Notes under the pieces: generated by a model
What the model was told of the DNA's origin: nothing
Seen by the model: the letters and a program-made list of their open reading frames with translations, nothing else
The model's database searches: none
Translations under genes and position numbers: made by a program
Source: an uncultured Alloprevotella sp.
GTDB taxonomy: Bacteria > Bacteroidota > Bacteroidia > Bacteroidales > Bacteroidaceae
Assembly: GCA_944320745.1 (NCBI GenBank)
Contig: CALUIN010000043.1
Coordinates: forward strand, 1-64,000
Reading direction: 5' to 3'
Length of the DNA stretch: 64,000 nucleotides
Part shown: piece by piece, positions 16,059 to 24,559 of the stretch
Position numbering within the stretch: the stretch's first letter is position 1
Layout of the letters: the number at the start of each line of letters is the position of its first letter

Positions 16059-16399
16059 AATTCAGTGCTAAGTTTGTCCTTCTCCTTTGCCGGATTGCGG
16101 TAATAGATTTTTCCGTGCAGGAACTCGTCTGCGGCTATCAGCGTGGGTTTGGGCAGTTTTTCGTAATAGCGGGAAATTTCTATCTGTTCGCGGTTCTCGA
16201 AAGTCTCCTCCAAGTTGTCGTTTGTCGATGCAAATTCTTTCAGCTTTTTCGACAGGTCTTCTTTCATTTGTGCCGCAATTTGATTGGCGCGTTTGGACAT
16301 GATGACAACGCTTTCGTAGATGTTGCCGGTGCCCTCGCAGAAGTCCATCAGGTTGTGGGTGACAGTGTTGGTTGGAGCTTTACTTTTCTTGTAGTCCAT
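16055..16399 (-). CDS. rpoZ: DNA-directed RNA polymerase omega subunit
   Basis: A 114-residue Bacteroidota-type omega (Rpb6-like) protein: the core helix region GNIYESVVIMSKRANQIAAQ (about residues 26-45) is the conserved omega segment, and PTLIAADEFLHGKIYYRNP is the C-terminal part specific to this phylum. It helps fold and assemble the beta' subunit. It lies between bamD and the DUF4293 gene, the usual order in the order. Confidence 0.88.
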   Translation of the reverse strand: MDYKKSKAPTNTVTHNLMDFCEGTGNIYESVVIMSKRANQIAAQMKEDLSKKLKEFASTNDNLEETFENREQIEISRYYEKLPKPTLIAADEFLHGKIYYRNPAKEKDKLSTEL

Positions 16400-16468
16400 A
16401 TTCGATTGTATATCTTGAAGTTTTGTTTTTGCAATATTCTGATCTTATCCCTTGTCGGAGTGGTCTCT

Positions 16469-17299
16469 TTACTCTTCGACCGTGGTATATTTCTTTGCCT
16501 TGTTGAATAATTCTTCGGCTTCCTTCAGATACTTGGATTCAGGGTATTCATTTGTAAAGCCGTAGTATTCGTCTATGGCATTGTGATAGCGCTCTTCCTT
16601 TTTCGACTCCACGCTCTGGGCTGCCAATTCGAATTTGGCACGGAGAATGAGTATGGCGAAATCTTCGCGACGTGTCATGTAGGGAAAGTCCTTGATGGCG
16701 TTTTCGGCTGTCACTATGCAGGCTTGATAGTTCGATCCTCCGTTTGTGCAGTTGCCGAAATAGCTACCCAAATCGTAGTAGAGTTTTGCGGAAAGATATT
16801 CTTTTTCGACCAAGCGGTCCTGCAGCTTGAAGATGTTGGCCTGCGCCATATCGCTGAACACGCTGTTCGGGTAAAGTTCCAGGAACTGCTGAAATTCGCT
16901 GGACGCTTCGAGAGTTGCCGTCTGGTCCAACTTGATTTCCGGAACATTATTGAAAAGGGACATGCCGCAATAGAAATGGGCTTTCTCCGTGTAGACACCT
17001 TCGGGGTACGTCTCGTAGTACTTGCGAAAATATGCGGTGGCAGCGTCATAATTGCGCGATTTGTAGCTGCTCATGCCCAGCAGAAACAGAGATTCTTCCC
17101 CCTTGTCCGTACCTTTCAAGCCGGTTACCATTTCTTGGAGGAACAGGGCTGCTCGGTTGTATTCGCCTTCAGCGTAATACTGCTTGGCCGCCTCATATCT
17201 GTAGTCGTAGTCCGTGGTTTTCTGTACTTTCACATAGTCGCCACACGAAGTAAGCAACAGGGTGGCAACGCACGCGGCATATAGGAAAGCTCGTTTCAT
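16469..17299 (-). CDS. bamD: Outer membrane protein assembly factor BamD
   Basis: A 276-residue lipoprotein: signal peptide ending LLLTSCGD (lipobox), then tetratricopeptide-type repeats, for example YRYEAAKQYYAEGEYNRAAL, SYKSRNYDAATAYFRKYYET and TNEYPESKYLKEAEELFNK. BamD is the essential scaffold of the BAM complex that inserts beta-barrel proteins into the outer membrane. The start at ATG 17299 gives a normal signal peptide; the frame upstream is not needed. Its promoter is at 17315-17345. Confidence 0.9.
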   Translation of the reverse strand: MKRAFLYAACVATLLLTSCGDYVKVQKTTDYDYRYEAAKQYYAEGEYNRAALFLQEMVTGLKGTDKGEESLFLLGMSSYKSRNYDAATAYFRKYYETYPEGVYTEKAHFYCGMSLFNNVPEIKLDQTATLEASSEFQQFLELYPNSVFSDMAQANIFKLQDRLVEKEYLSAKLYYDLGSYFGNCTNGGSNYQACIVTAENAIKDFPYMTRREDFAILILRAKFELAAQSVESKKEERYHNAIDEYYGFTNEYPESKYLKEAEELFNKAKKYTTVEE

Positions 17300-17314
17300 G
17301 GCGTAATTTTGGGG

Positions 17315-17345
17315 CAAAATTACTAAATCCTTACGAGAATCACAA
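17315..17345 (-). promoter_or_regulatory. Promoter for bamD-rpoZ-DUF4293
   Basis: -33 TTG at 17345-17343 and -7 TAATTTTG at 17322-17315 on the minus strand, with exactly 20 nt between. Start expected near 17308, only about 9 nt before the ATG. Confidence 0.75.
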
Positions 17346-17453
17346 TAGAACCGAAGTATTTTCATGTCTTTTACGGCTTCTTGGGACGATTGCGGGCGTG
17401 TGGTAGCAGGAGCGGACGTAAAACTTCAGCGCTCGGTGTTTTCACGGTTTCTG

Positions 17454-17537
17454 ACGGGGATAGGTACGCTTTCAACGGGGCTAAGCCTGCTTTCGACGGG
17501 GCTAAGGGCCGTACTTACGGCAATAGGCCGGCTCAGA
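17454..17537 (+). repeat. 21-bp-periodic intergenic repeat array, locus A (4 units)
   Basis: Four units start at 17454, 17475, 17496 and 17517, exactly 21 bp apart. Their 5' cores read ACGGGGATAGG, ACGGGGCTAAG, ACGGGGCTAAG and ACGGCAATAGG; the remaining 8-10 bases vary. The array fills the bamD-dnaG gap (17300-17617), about 80 bases upstream of the dnaG start. All units have the same orientation here, unlike loci C, D and E. See loci 27145, 38556, 51314 and 60569. Confidence 0.8.
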
Positions 17538-17588
17538 GCTATGAAAACGGACGGGGAAGGCAATTTAGGCTATATCGCAGAATCGTCG

Positions 17589-17596
17589 TATCTTTG
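17589..17596 (+). promoter_or_regulatory. Putative -7 box for dnaG
   Basis: TATCTTTG followed by C fits TAnnTTTG and lies 22 bases before the dnaG ATG. No TTG stands at the usual -33 distance. Confidence 0.5.
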
Positions 17597-17617
17597 CAAT
17601 ACTATTCGGACGTTGAA

Positions 17618-19567
17618 ATGATAGACAGAAATACGATACAGCGCGTCATGGACGCGGCGGACATAGTGGACGTTGTCAAGGAGTTTGTCACCCTGCGCAA
17701 GGCCGGCGTGAACTATAAAGGATTGTGCCCCTTCCATGACGAAAAGACGCCGAGTTTCGTGGTTTCACCCTCCAAGCAGTACTGCAAATGCTTTTCGTGC
17801 GGGAAGGGCGGGAACGTGGTGCATTTCATTATGGAGCACGAGCAGCTTACGTATCCTGAGGCTATCAAGTGGCTGGGACGCAAGTATGGCATCGAGGTGC
17901 ACGACAAGGAAATGACCGACGACGAGCGGCAGCGCGAGAGCACGCGCGAAAGCATGTTTGTCCTCAACGAGTGGGCGCGCGACTATTTCTCTGATCTGCT
18001 GCATAACAACGTGGACGGCGTGGCGCTCGGTATGGGCTATTTCCGCCAGCGCGGTTTCCGCGATGACATCATTCGCAAGTTCCAGTTGGGTTATGCCCTG
18101 CCGGCGCGGGATGCATTGGCCAAAGCGGCTCTGGCGAAAGGATTCAACGAAGAGTTTTTGGTGAGGACGGGCTTATGCTATAGGACGGATGACGGCAGAC
18201 TGCTGGACCGGTATCACGACCGGGTCATCTTTCCGGTTCATACTGTTTCGGGCAAGGTCGTGGCTTTCGGCGGGCGCATTTTGTCGTCGGACAAGAAGTT
18301 GGCGAAATACATCAATTCGCCGGAGTCGGAGATTTATAGCAAGAGCCACGAGCTTTATGGCCTCTACCTGGCCAAGCATGCCATCGTGAAAGCGAACCGT
18401 TGCTATCTGGTAGAAGGCTATACGGACGTAATATCCATGCATCAGTGCGGAATAGAGAATGTAGTGGCTTCGAGTGGAACTTCATTGACAGAAGGACAAA
18501 TCCGTCTGATACACCGATTTACGGAAAATATTACAGTGCTCTACGACGGCGACAGCGCCGGCATCAAGGCCAGTTTGCGCGGCATAGACATGCTGCTGGC
18601 CGAAGGACTGAATGTTAAGGTCTTGCTGTTGCCCGACGGGGACGATCCCGACAGCTTTGCCCGAAAGCACACCGCGGCAGACTATCAGGCTTACATCGAG
18701 GCTCACCAGGTGGACTTTATCAGGTTCAAGATAGACTTGCTGCTGAGCGGGGCGGAAAGCGACCCCGTCAAGCACGCAGAGATGATACGCGACGTGGTGA
18801 GGAGCGTGTCTGTCGTTCCGGAGGGCATCACAAGGCAGATGTATGTCCGTGAAAGCGCAGCCCGCCTGGGTGTCAGCGAACAACTGATCCTAAGCGAAGT
18901 GAACCAGCTCCGGAGGGAAAACGGTGCAGACGGCGTGGCGCGGCAGTCAGCACCTGCGGAACAGACAGCCGACACGGCGGGTCCATCCCAGACAGCCCCC
19001 ATCCGACAGGAGGTCATGGAACACGAGGAAGAGAGGCTGCTGATTGCCGCAGTGATGCGTTTCGGAAACCGGCTAATCGCGCTGGAGGACGGGACTGGCG
19101 TGACAGTTGCCAACTACATAGCCGAAGACCTTGCCGCGGACACGCTGGAATTTCGGCAGCCCTTGTTCCGTCGCATCTTGCAGGAAGCATGCGCCTATCC
19201 AGCCGCGGACGGCGAGGTAGATCCGTCCAAGTCTATCTTGCAGTATTTCATGAGTCATCCCGACGGCGAAGTGAGCGGATTGGCCATGGACCTGGGCACG
19301 GACCGCTATGTGCTGAGCCAAAGGCAGCAGGAAGGATATGTGGCAGACGAGGACCGCCTCTACGAGCTGATCCCGCGCTTGCTGCACGACTATAAGAATA
19401 GCCTGGTGCGGGCAGAGATGAAACAGCTGCTGCAGCAGCTGCGACAGCCGGAAGTGGCCCAGGACAGTGCGCGCTGCGTGGAGATCATGCGTCGCTATCA
19501 GGAACTTTCCAAGGTAGAGCAGCAATTTGCCAAGGTCTTGGGCGACCGCGTGGTCAGCTTATCGTGA
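17618..19567 (+). CDS. dnaG: DNA primase
   Basis: A 649-residue primase. The CHC2 zinc ribbon is at about residues 39-63 (CPFHDEKTPSF and CFSCGKGGN), the catalytic core with TOPRIM motifs follows (YLVEGYTDVISMHQ with the first acid, then LYDGDSAG with the DxD-type pair), and a C-terminal helicase-binding region extends from about 430. It makes the RNA primers for replication. ATG 17618 is chosen because homologs start MIDRNTIQ; the open frame back to 17381 runs through the 21-bp repeats and has no primase similarity. Confidence 0.95.
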   Translation: MIDRNTIQRVMDAADIVDVVKEFVTLRKAGVNYKGLCPFHDEKTPSFVVSPSKQYCKCFSCGKGGNVVHFIMEHEQLTYPEAIKWLGRKYGIEVHDKEMTDDERQRESTRESMFVLNEWARDYFSDLLHNNVDGVALGMGYFRQRGFRDDIIRKFQLGYALPARDALAKAALAKGFNEEFLVRTGLCYRTDDGRLLDRYHDRVIFPVHTVSGKVVAFGGRILSSDKKLAKYINSPESEIYSKSHELYGLYLAKHAIVKANRCYLVEGYTDVISMHQCGIENVVASSGTSLTEGQIRLIHRFTENITVLYDGDSAGIKASLRGIDMLLAEGLNVKVLLLPDGDDPDSFARKHTAADYQAYIEAHQVDFIRFKIDLLLSGAESDPVKHAEMIRDVVRSVSVVPEGITRQMYVRESAARLGVSEQLILSEVNQLRRENGADGVARQSAPAEQTADTAGPSQTAPIRQEVMEHEEERLLIAAVMRFGNRLIALEDGTGVTVANYIAEDLAADTLEFRQPLFRRILQEACAYPAADGEVDPSKSILQYFMSHPDGEVSGLAMDLGTDRYVLSQRQQEGYVADEDRLYELIPRLLHDYKNSLVRAEMKQLLQQLRQPEVAQDSARCVEIMRRYQELSKVEQQFAKVLGDRVVSLS

Positions 19568-19655
19568 GGCATTTAATCGTCGACGACACACGGTGCGGAC
19601 TGGCGGCATGCATAAGTGTCCGCTCGGCGCGTCTTTGCCAAAAAAGTTTATTTAC

Positions 19656-19686
19656 TTGATTTTTTCTTGGCAATCATATATATTTG
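19656..19686 (+). promoter_or_regulatory. Promoter for the glucosaminidase gene
   Basis: -33 TTG (19656-19658) and -7 TATATTTG (19679-19686) with exactly 20 nt between; the ATG is 26 bases downstream. Confidence 0.75.
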
Positions 19687-19712
19687 CAGACAAAATCCAA
19701 TCAAGTGTTGAG

Positions 19713-20639
19713 ATGAAGTGTTGGCGTAATTTGTTAATGACAGTGCTGTTCTGCCTCGCGGTGTACGGTCAGGCACAGACGTCAGTTTATGAATCCTATA
19801 TAGAACAGTATAAGTCATTGGCTGTTGGCCAGATGGCTAAATACGGTGTGCCCGCCAGCATCACGCTGGCCCAAGGGCTCTTGGAGAGTGGAGCAGGGCA
19901 GAGTACCTTGGCAACGGAAGCCAACAACCATTTTGGCATCAAGACCGGCGGATCGTGGAAGGGTCCATACGTACTGCGTGATGACGATGCGCCCAACGAA
20001 CGGTTCCGCGCCTATAAAAGTGTGAAGGACTCCTACGAGGACCACTCCCGCCTGCTGCAGAAGCCGCGCTATTCGGCGCTTTTCCGTCTGAAGCCTACTG
20101 ACTATAAGGGCTGGGCCAAGGGGTTGAAGTCTGCTGGTTATGCAACCAATCCCCGCTATGCGGACTTGCTGATTTCCCTTATTGAACGTTACGACTTGGA
20201 CAGATTCGACAAGGACTTGCGCCGTATGAATAACCGCGATGTGCAGCGCTGGATGTCGGACGTGCTGAAGGGCAGTCCGGCTACAATAGCCGACCGCTGG
20301 ACCGTGCGACGGTGTAATGGCGTCTACTACGTTGTGGCCCATGCCGGAGACACCTACGATGATATCGCACAATGGGCCGACGTCAGCGAAAAGAAATTGC
20401 GGAAATACAATGAAGTGCCGAAGGATATGGCCCTGAGAGGCGGAGAAATCGTCTATTTGGGAAAGAAACAGGTCAAGGCTGCCAAGCAGCTGAAGGGGAA
20501 GGTGCACCGCGTCGTGGTGGGCGAATCCATGCACTCCATATCCCAGCTTTACGGCATACGGTTGGCTTCGCTGTATAAGCTCAACAACTTACCCGCAGGT
20601 TACGTGCCCGCTGCTGGCGACTGCCTGCAGCTCCGATGA
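19713..20639 (+). CDS. Secreted N-acetylglucosaminidase with LysM domains
   Basis: A 308-residue exported cell-wall hydrolase. Signal peptide MKCWRNLLMTVLFCLAVYGQA; a glucosaminidase (GH73, FlgJ-like) domain at about residues 25-165 with ASITLAQGLLESGAGQSTLA (catalytic glutamate in LLESG) and NNHFGIKT; then two LysM-like segments (HAGDTYDDIAQWADVSEKKL at about 215, and VVVGESMHSISQLYGIRLAS at about 270) that bind peptidoglycan. It should cleave the glycan strands of peptidoglycan in the periplasm, with a role in cell separation or turnover. Confidence 0.9.
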   Translation: MKCWRNLLMTVLFCLAVYGQAQTSVYESYIEQYKSLAVGQMAKYGVPASITLAQGLLESGAGQSTLATEANNHFGIKTGGSWKGPYVLRDDDAPNERFRAYKSVKDSYEDHSRLLQKPRYSALFRLKPTDYKGWAKGLKSAGYATNPRYADLLISLIERYDLDRFDKDLRRMNNRDVQRWMSDVLKGSPATIADRWTVRRCNGVYYVVAHAGDTYDDIAQWADVSEKKLRKYNEVPKDMALRGGEIVYLGKKQVKAAKQLKGKVHRVVVGESMHSISQLYGIRLASLYKLNNLPAGYVPAAGDCLQLR

Positions 20640-20780
20640 GGATGGGGCGGAAACCGAGTCCGGGCCGGCGCAACGGCCTGTGGAGCTGTGCCGGCGACGC
20701 AAATGCTTAAATAAAATGAAAAGGGCGGTCCGGAGAGGAAAAATGTGCGGTTAAGTCCGCGCTAATCCTCCCGGATTTCG

Positions 20781-20788
20781 TATTTTTG
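20781..20788 (+). promoter_or_regulatory. -7 box of the W/G-rich secreted protein gene
   Basis: TATTTTTG followed by C matches TAnnTTTG. A purine-rich TAGGAGGA stands at 20800-20807, unusually strong as a ribosome site for this phylum, and decides the start at 20816. Confidence 0.55.
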
Positions 20789-20815
20789 CGATAAATGAAA
20801 TAGGAGGAATGCCTT

Positions 20816-21697
20816 ATGAAAAGAATAATCGCAGTGCTGCTGTTGGCTGTAGGTTGGACCTTACCCATAATAGCTCAAGACGACGTTTATTTTGTGCCTT
20901 CCAAAAAGTCGCAGGAGGAAAAGACGGAGCCGCGTCGCGTACGCCCTGCAACTGTGACTTCGCCGCGTGTATGCCAGGAGGTGGAGGAGAACGAGACGTG
21001 GGCCGCGGCAGACCGCAATGCGGACTGGGATGTCGACCGCTATAACAGGCGGACGAGGATTACGGACGATTCTGTGGACGTCGCCGACTACGAAGAGACG
21101 GATTATGAAACGCCGGGTGAATGCACGACGTTGCTGGTTCGTTTCCACTCTCCTCGATTCGGCGTGTTCGTCAGCAGCCCGTTCTACTATGATTTTCTGG
21201 ATTATTGGTACGACCCGTGGTTTGACTGGGCTTGGTATGGATGGTACGGCTGGGGCCGTCCTTATTGGGCTTGGGGCTGGGGCGGCCCGTGGTGGGGTTT
21301 CTCTTGGGGCTGGGGACCCTCTTGGGCTTGGGCTCCGCACCATTGGCATCACCCGCGTCCGCTTTATGGCAATGGCCCTCACGGAGGGTACGTGGCCTAT
21401 GGCCGTCGCAACACCTTGGCACGCCCGTCCCGCAATTTCGGGAATACGCGCCGAACGTGGAACAGGCCGTCGCGAAACTATGCCCCCAATCGGAGACAGT
21501 TCGCTCCGTCGAGAGACTACGGCCGTCGGCCGTCGAACAACTTCCGCAGCCCGTCGCGACCCAGCCGTAATTTCGGCAATCCCGGCGTGTCGCCGTCGCG
21601 CTCATTCGGCAATAGTGGCAGCGGACGCGTCAGCACACCGTCGCGTAGCTTCGGTAACGGCGGACGCAGCTTCGGCGGTGGTCGCGGGCGGAGATGA
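20816..21697 (+). CDS. Secreted low-complexity protein: acidic, W/G/Y-rich, then R/N/S/G-rich
   Basis: A 293-residue protein with a signal peptide (MKRIIAVLLLAVGWTLPIIAQ). Residues 22-105 are charged. About 120-180 is a striking aromatic run (YDPWFDWAWYGWYGWG, PYWAWGWGGPWWGFSWGWG) with histidines at its end (HHWHHPRP). About 195-293 is an arginine/asparagine/serine/glycine tail with repeats of the form PSRNFGN and PSRSFGN ending GGGRGRR. No enzymatic domain is visible. The architecture suggests a structural or surface-binding envelope protein, perhaps membrane-inserting or polymer-binding. I do not recognise a characterised family. The FadL-like porin gene follows 48 bases later. Confidence 0.75.
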   Translation: MKRIIAVLLLAVGWTLPIIAQDDVYFVPSKKSQEEKTEPRRVRPATVTSPRVCQEVEENETWAAADRNADWDVDRYNRRTRITDDSVDVADYEETDYETPGECTTLLVRFHSPRFGVFVSSPFYYDFLDYWYDPWFDWAWYGWYGWGRPYWAWGWGGPWWGFSWGWGPSWAWAPHHWHHPRPLYGNGPHGGYVAYGRRNTLARPSRNFGNTRRTWNRPSRNYAPNRRQFAPSRDYGRRPSNNFRSPSRPSRNFGNPGVSPSRSFGNSGSGRVSTPSRSFGNGGRSFGGGRGRR

Positions 21698-21745
21698 CAG
21701 GGGCCGTATCCAGGAAAGGTAAAACGCAAATAACAGACTATATCC

Positions 21746-23338
21746 ATGAAACGTAAGCAACATATTCTGGTTTTGGGAGGACTGTTGCTGGCTCTCCCTG
21801 CATACGCACAAGACATTTACAAGGTGGAGAACATGGCCGGCTCCGACTTGAACGGAACAGCGAGATTCGTCGGCATGGGCGGGGCCATGAGCAGCCTCGG
21901 CGCAGACATTTCCGTGATGGGGACAAACCCGGCGGGAATAGGCATGTATCGTAGCAGCGATGTAGCCTTGTCGGGCAGCGTCAGCGTCCAACCCAATGCG
22001 CAGGACTTTTATAATCGCGGAAAATCGCGTGCTTCGTTTGATCAACTCGGCTTTGTTTATGCCGCACGTATGGGCGATTCGCAAATGCGCTTCGTGAACT
22101 TTGGCTTTAATTATCACAAGAGCCGTAATTTCAAGAACTTTATCGGCGTGAACAATTTCCATACGGGAGGCCTCTCCCAGACGTTGGAAATGCTCGACCT
22201 CAGCTATGTCAGCGATGGCTGGCTTGATTTGAGCAAAGAGGCCGACCGCGGACTCACAACGCCGCTGACTTGCCTGGGTTATGACACGCAGTTGCTCCTT
22301 CCGGTCTACGACGAACAGACGGGCGAGTTGAACGGCTATCTGCCGTGCGAGGCCAATTCGTATAATTACAAGCGCGTGCAGTGGGGCGGCATCCAGCAAT
22401 ATGATTTCAATTTGTCGTTTAACTGGAATGACCAAGTCTATGGCGGTCTGACCTTCGGCGTTTACAATGTTGATATGCACAGTTATACCGACTACGGTGA
22501 AATGCTGGTGAATCCGGGCGATAATTCCCTGCACGAATATTATCTTAATAATGAAGAGTCGCTGAGCGGAAACGGATTCGATTTCAAATTCGGCATCATC
22601 TTGCGGCCGATTGAGGACTCGCCCTTCCGTTTAGGTGTGGCCGTTCATACTCCGACATACTACACGCTGACGTCCGATGCCTATCTTTATATGAATTCGC
22701 CCTTCACGTATGGAGATCAGAACTATACGGATGCGGATGTCTCCGTCGGCGACAACGAGTATAAAATCCGTACGCCATGGCGATTTAATATCAGCATGGC
22801 AACAACCGTTGGAAACTTCCTTGCGCTTGATGCGGAGTATGAGTATAGCGACTACAGCTCATCTTCTATCAGCTACAACACGTATGATTCCTATGACTGG
22901 TGGGGCGGTGTCAGCGGAGACGAGAAGGATCTGGCGTTGAACAACGAAATCAAGCGTTTCATGAAGCCTGTCAGCACGGTTAAGGTAGGCGCGGAGGCGC
23001 GGATCTCTCCCAATTTATACCTCCGGGCAGGCTATAACTACGTGTCGGCTCCCATGAAGAAAGAAGCCTATCTGAATCTGTTTACAGCGAGCAGCTCCTA
23101 TTATTATAGTACGAATACGGACTATGTCAATTTGGGCTCAATCAATCGCGTGACGTGCGGTTTGGGCTTTCGAGGAAAGCATTTCTACGCCGATATGGCT
23201 TACCAGTACCAGCGGCAGCAGGGCGACCTTTATACCTTCCACGTGCCGGAGACTGGTTCAGAGGCCAACCGCTTGTCCGCTGCTACGGTCGACCTGAACC
23301 GGCACAACGTGATGCTCACTATAGGATATAAGTTCTGA
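21746..23338 (+). CDS. OmpP1/FadL family outer-membrane beta-barrel protein
   Basis: A 530-residue barrel: signal peptide ending ALPAYA, then SDLNGTARFVGMGGAMSSLG and DISVMGTNPAGIGMYRSS, the N-terminal hatch signature of FadL-type transporters in Bacteroidota. Alternating strands run to a C-terminal HNVMLTIGYKF with a terminal phenylalanine, the BAM recognition signal. It should form a 14-strand channel for hydrophobic compounds. The specific substrate is unknown. Confidence 0.88.
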   Translation: MKRKQHILVLGGLLLALPAYAQDIYKVENMAGSDLNGTARFVGMGGAMSSLGADISVMGTNPAGIGMYRSSDVALSGSVSVQPNAQDFYNRGKSRASFDQLGFVYAARMGDSQMRFVNFGFNYHKSRNFKNFIGVNNFHTGGLSQTLEMLDLSYVSDGWLDLSKEADRGLTTPLTCLGYDTQLLLPVYDEQTGELNGYLPCEANSYNYKRVQWGGIQQYDFNLSFNWNDQVYGGLTFGVYNVDMHSYTDYGEMLVNPGDNSLHEYYLNNEESLSGNGFDFKFGIILRPIEDSPFRLGVAVHTPTYYTLTSDAYLYMNSPFTYGDQNYTDADVSVGDNEYKIRTPWRFNISMATTVGNFLALDAEYEYSDYSSSSISYNTYDSYDWWGGVSGDEKDLALNNEIKRFMKPVSTVKVGAEARISPNLYLRAGYNYVSAPMKKEAYLNLFTASSSYYYSTNTDYVNLGSINRVTCGLGFRGKHFYADMAYQYQRQQGDLYTFHVPETGSEANRLSAATVDLNRHNVMLTIGYKF

Positions 23339-23357
23339 AATGATTATATAGTAAGAA

Positions 23358-24197
23358 ATGAAAAAAATGAAAAAAAGAGTGTGGATCGGAACGTGCATGT
23401 GCATCTCTATGTTGAGTTCCTGTGCGTCGGCCGGCTTAGATGATTTGAATGGAGAATGGACGTTGCAGTCCATCGACCGTGTTGCGGAAGGGGTGGCCTC
23501 TGGCCAGCCCGACGCGAAGATAACGGTCCGTTGGATAACGGCCGAGACTCCATACATCGGATTTAAGGACGGACAAATGTGGGGCTATGACGGTTGCAAT
23601 CATCTGTCCGGAAGCGTGAAGTTTTCCCGCAAGAACATAGATTTTTCCCAGGTAGCCAGCACCATGCGTTACTGTCCGGGGAACGAAAACCGTGCCGCTT
23701 TCACAAAAGGATTGGGTGCAGCGCGCAAGGCCAAGGTTAGCAACGGTCAGCTGGTCTTGCAGGATGCAGACGGGCGAAAGGTCATGACCTTTGTCCGCCG
23801 AACGCCGGCGCCCCGTCTGTTGTCCGGCGAATGGAATGTTCTGGAAATGAAAGGCGAGGATGGCCAGTTAATGCAAATAACGCCTTCGGATGATACGCCC
23901 TACGTAGGATTTCAGGTCGAAGTGTCCAACTTTAGCGGAGAAGTAGCTACCCAGCGCCTTTATGGCTCCACGGGCTGCAACCGTCTGACAGGCTCGCTGG
24001 ACGTTTCGCAGGTCGGTGAAGGCAACCTCTCCTTCCCGGCTGTCGGCGTTACCCGCATGATGTGTCCGGACAATCCTTATGAGAAACCTTTCCTGGACTG
24101 CTTGAACCAAGCAAGGCATGTGTCCATTTATCAGGATCAGCTACAGCTGAAAGATGCGGAGGGGAACGTACTCATGACCCTGCGTCGCCGCATTTGA
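23358..24197 (+). CDS. Tandem META-domain (HslJ-like) lipoprotein
   Basis: A 279-residue lipoprotein: signal ending SMLSSC, then two META domains (about residues 30-145 and 155-275). Each has the family pattern: LNGEWTLQSI... GYDGCNHLSGS... CPGNENRAAFTKGL, and LSGEWNVLEM... GSTGCNRLTGS... MCPDNPYEKPFLDCL. HslJ in Escherichia coli relates to novobiocin resistance, but the domain's biochemistry is unresolved. It follows the porin gene by 19 bases and ends before the terminator at 24300. Confidence 0.88.
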   Translation: MKKMKKRVWIGTCMCISMLSSCASAGLDDLNGEWTLQSIDRVAEGVASGQPDAKITVRWITAETPYIGFKDGQMWGYDGCNHLSGSVKFSRKNIDFSQVASTMRYCPGNENRAAFTKGLGAARKAKVSNGQLVLQDADGRKVMTFVRRTPAPRLLSGEWNVLEMKGEDGQLMQITPSDDTPYVGFQVEVSNFSGEVATQRLYGSTGCNRLTGSLDVSQVGEGNLSFPAVGVTRMMCPDNPYEKPFLDCLNQARHVSIYQDQLQLKDAEGNVLMTLRRRI

Positions 24198-24299
24198 GAT
24201 GTTTCGCTTTTTCCTGGTGGTCCCGAGCATTTAGGCGAGCCAGCCTTGATGGCGCAGCCGTCTGCCGGCATCGGGAATATTACAACCGATAGATTTATT

Positions 24300-24350
24300 C
24301 AGGCCCTCAACCGATGCAGTACGCTTCGCTCGGTTAAGGGCCTGTTTTAT
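24300..24350 (+). terminator. Intrinsic terminator after the META lipoprotein
   Basis: CAGGCCCTCAACCGA and TCGGTTAAGGGCCTG pair over 15 positions with one mismatch around a 15-base loop, followed by TTTTATT. The remaining bases up to 24559 carry only a putative -7 box. Confidence 0.8.
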
Positions 24351-24504
24351 TGAATACGGCCGTTCGCATTCATCTCAATCGTTTCCACTTCGTTTCATTG
24401 TCCATATACCTCAGCGTCCTGCCGGTATTGCTACAAAATGTGAAGAATGGCCCAACGGGTAGTTCATTGGGGCCGGATTTTTCTCATGTTAGGCAGATTA
24501 TGCT

Positions 24505-24512
24505 TAACTTTG
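24505..24512 (+). promoter_or_regulatory. Putative -7 box for the polytopic membrane protein gene
   Basis: TAACTTTG followed by C, 48 bases before the ATG at 24560; no TTG at the standard -33 distance. Confidence 0.45.
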
Positions 24513-24559
24513 CCCGCCGGACAAGGAGAAATATCTCCGGATTAAATCAGAAAACAAAT

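Noticed and set aside
17454..17537. CRISPR array
   Set aside because: The 21-bp step has no spacers of constant length between identical repeats, and no cas genes are present.
17381..17617. N-terminal extension of dnaG
   Set aside because: The frame is open but runs through the 21-bp repeats and lacks primase similarity; homologs start at the ATG at 17618.
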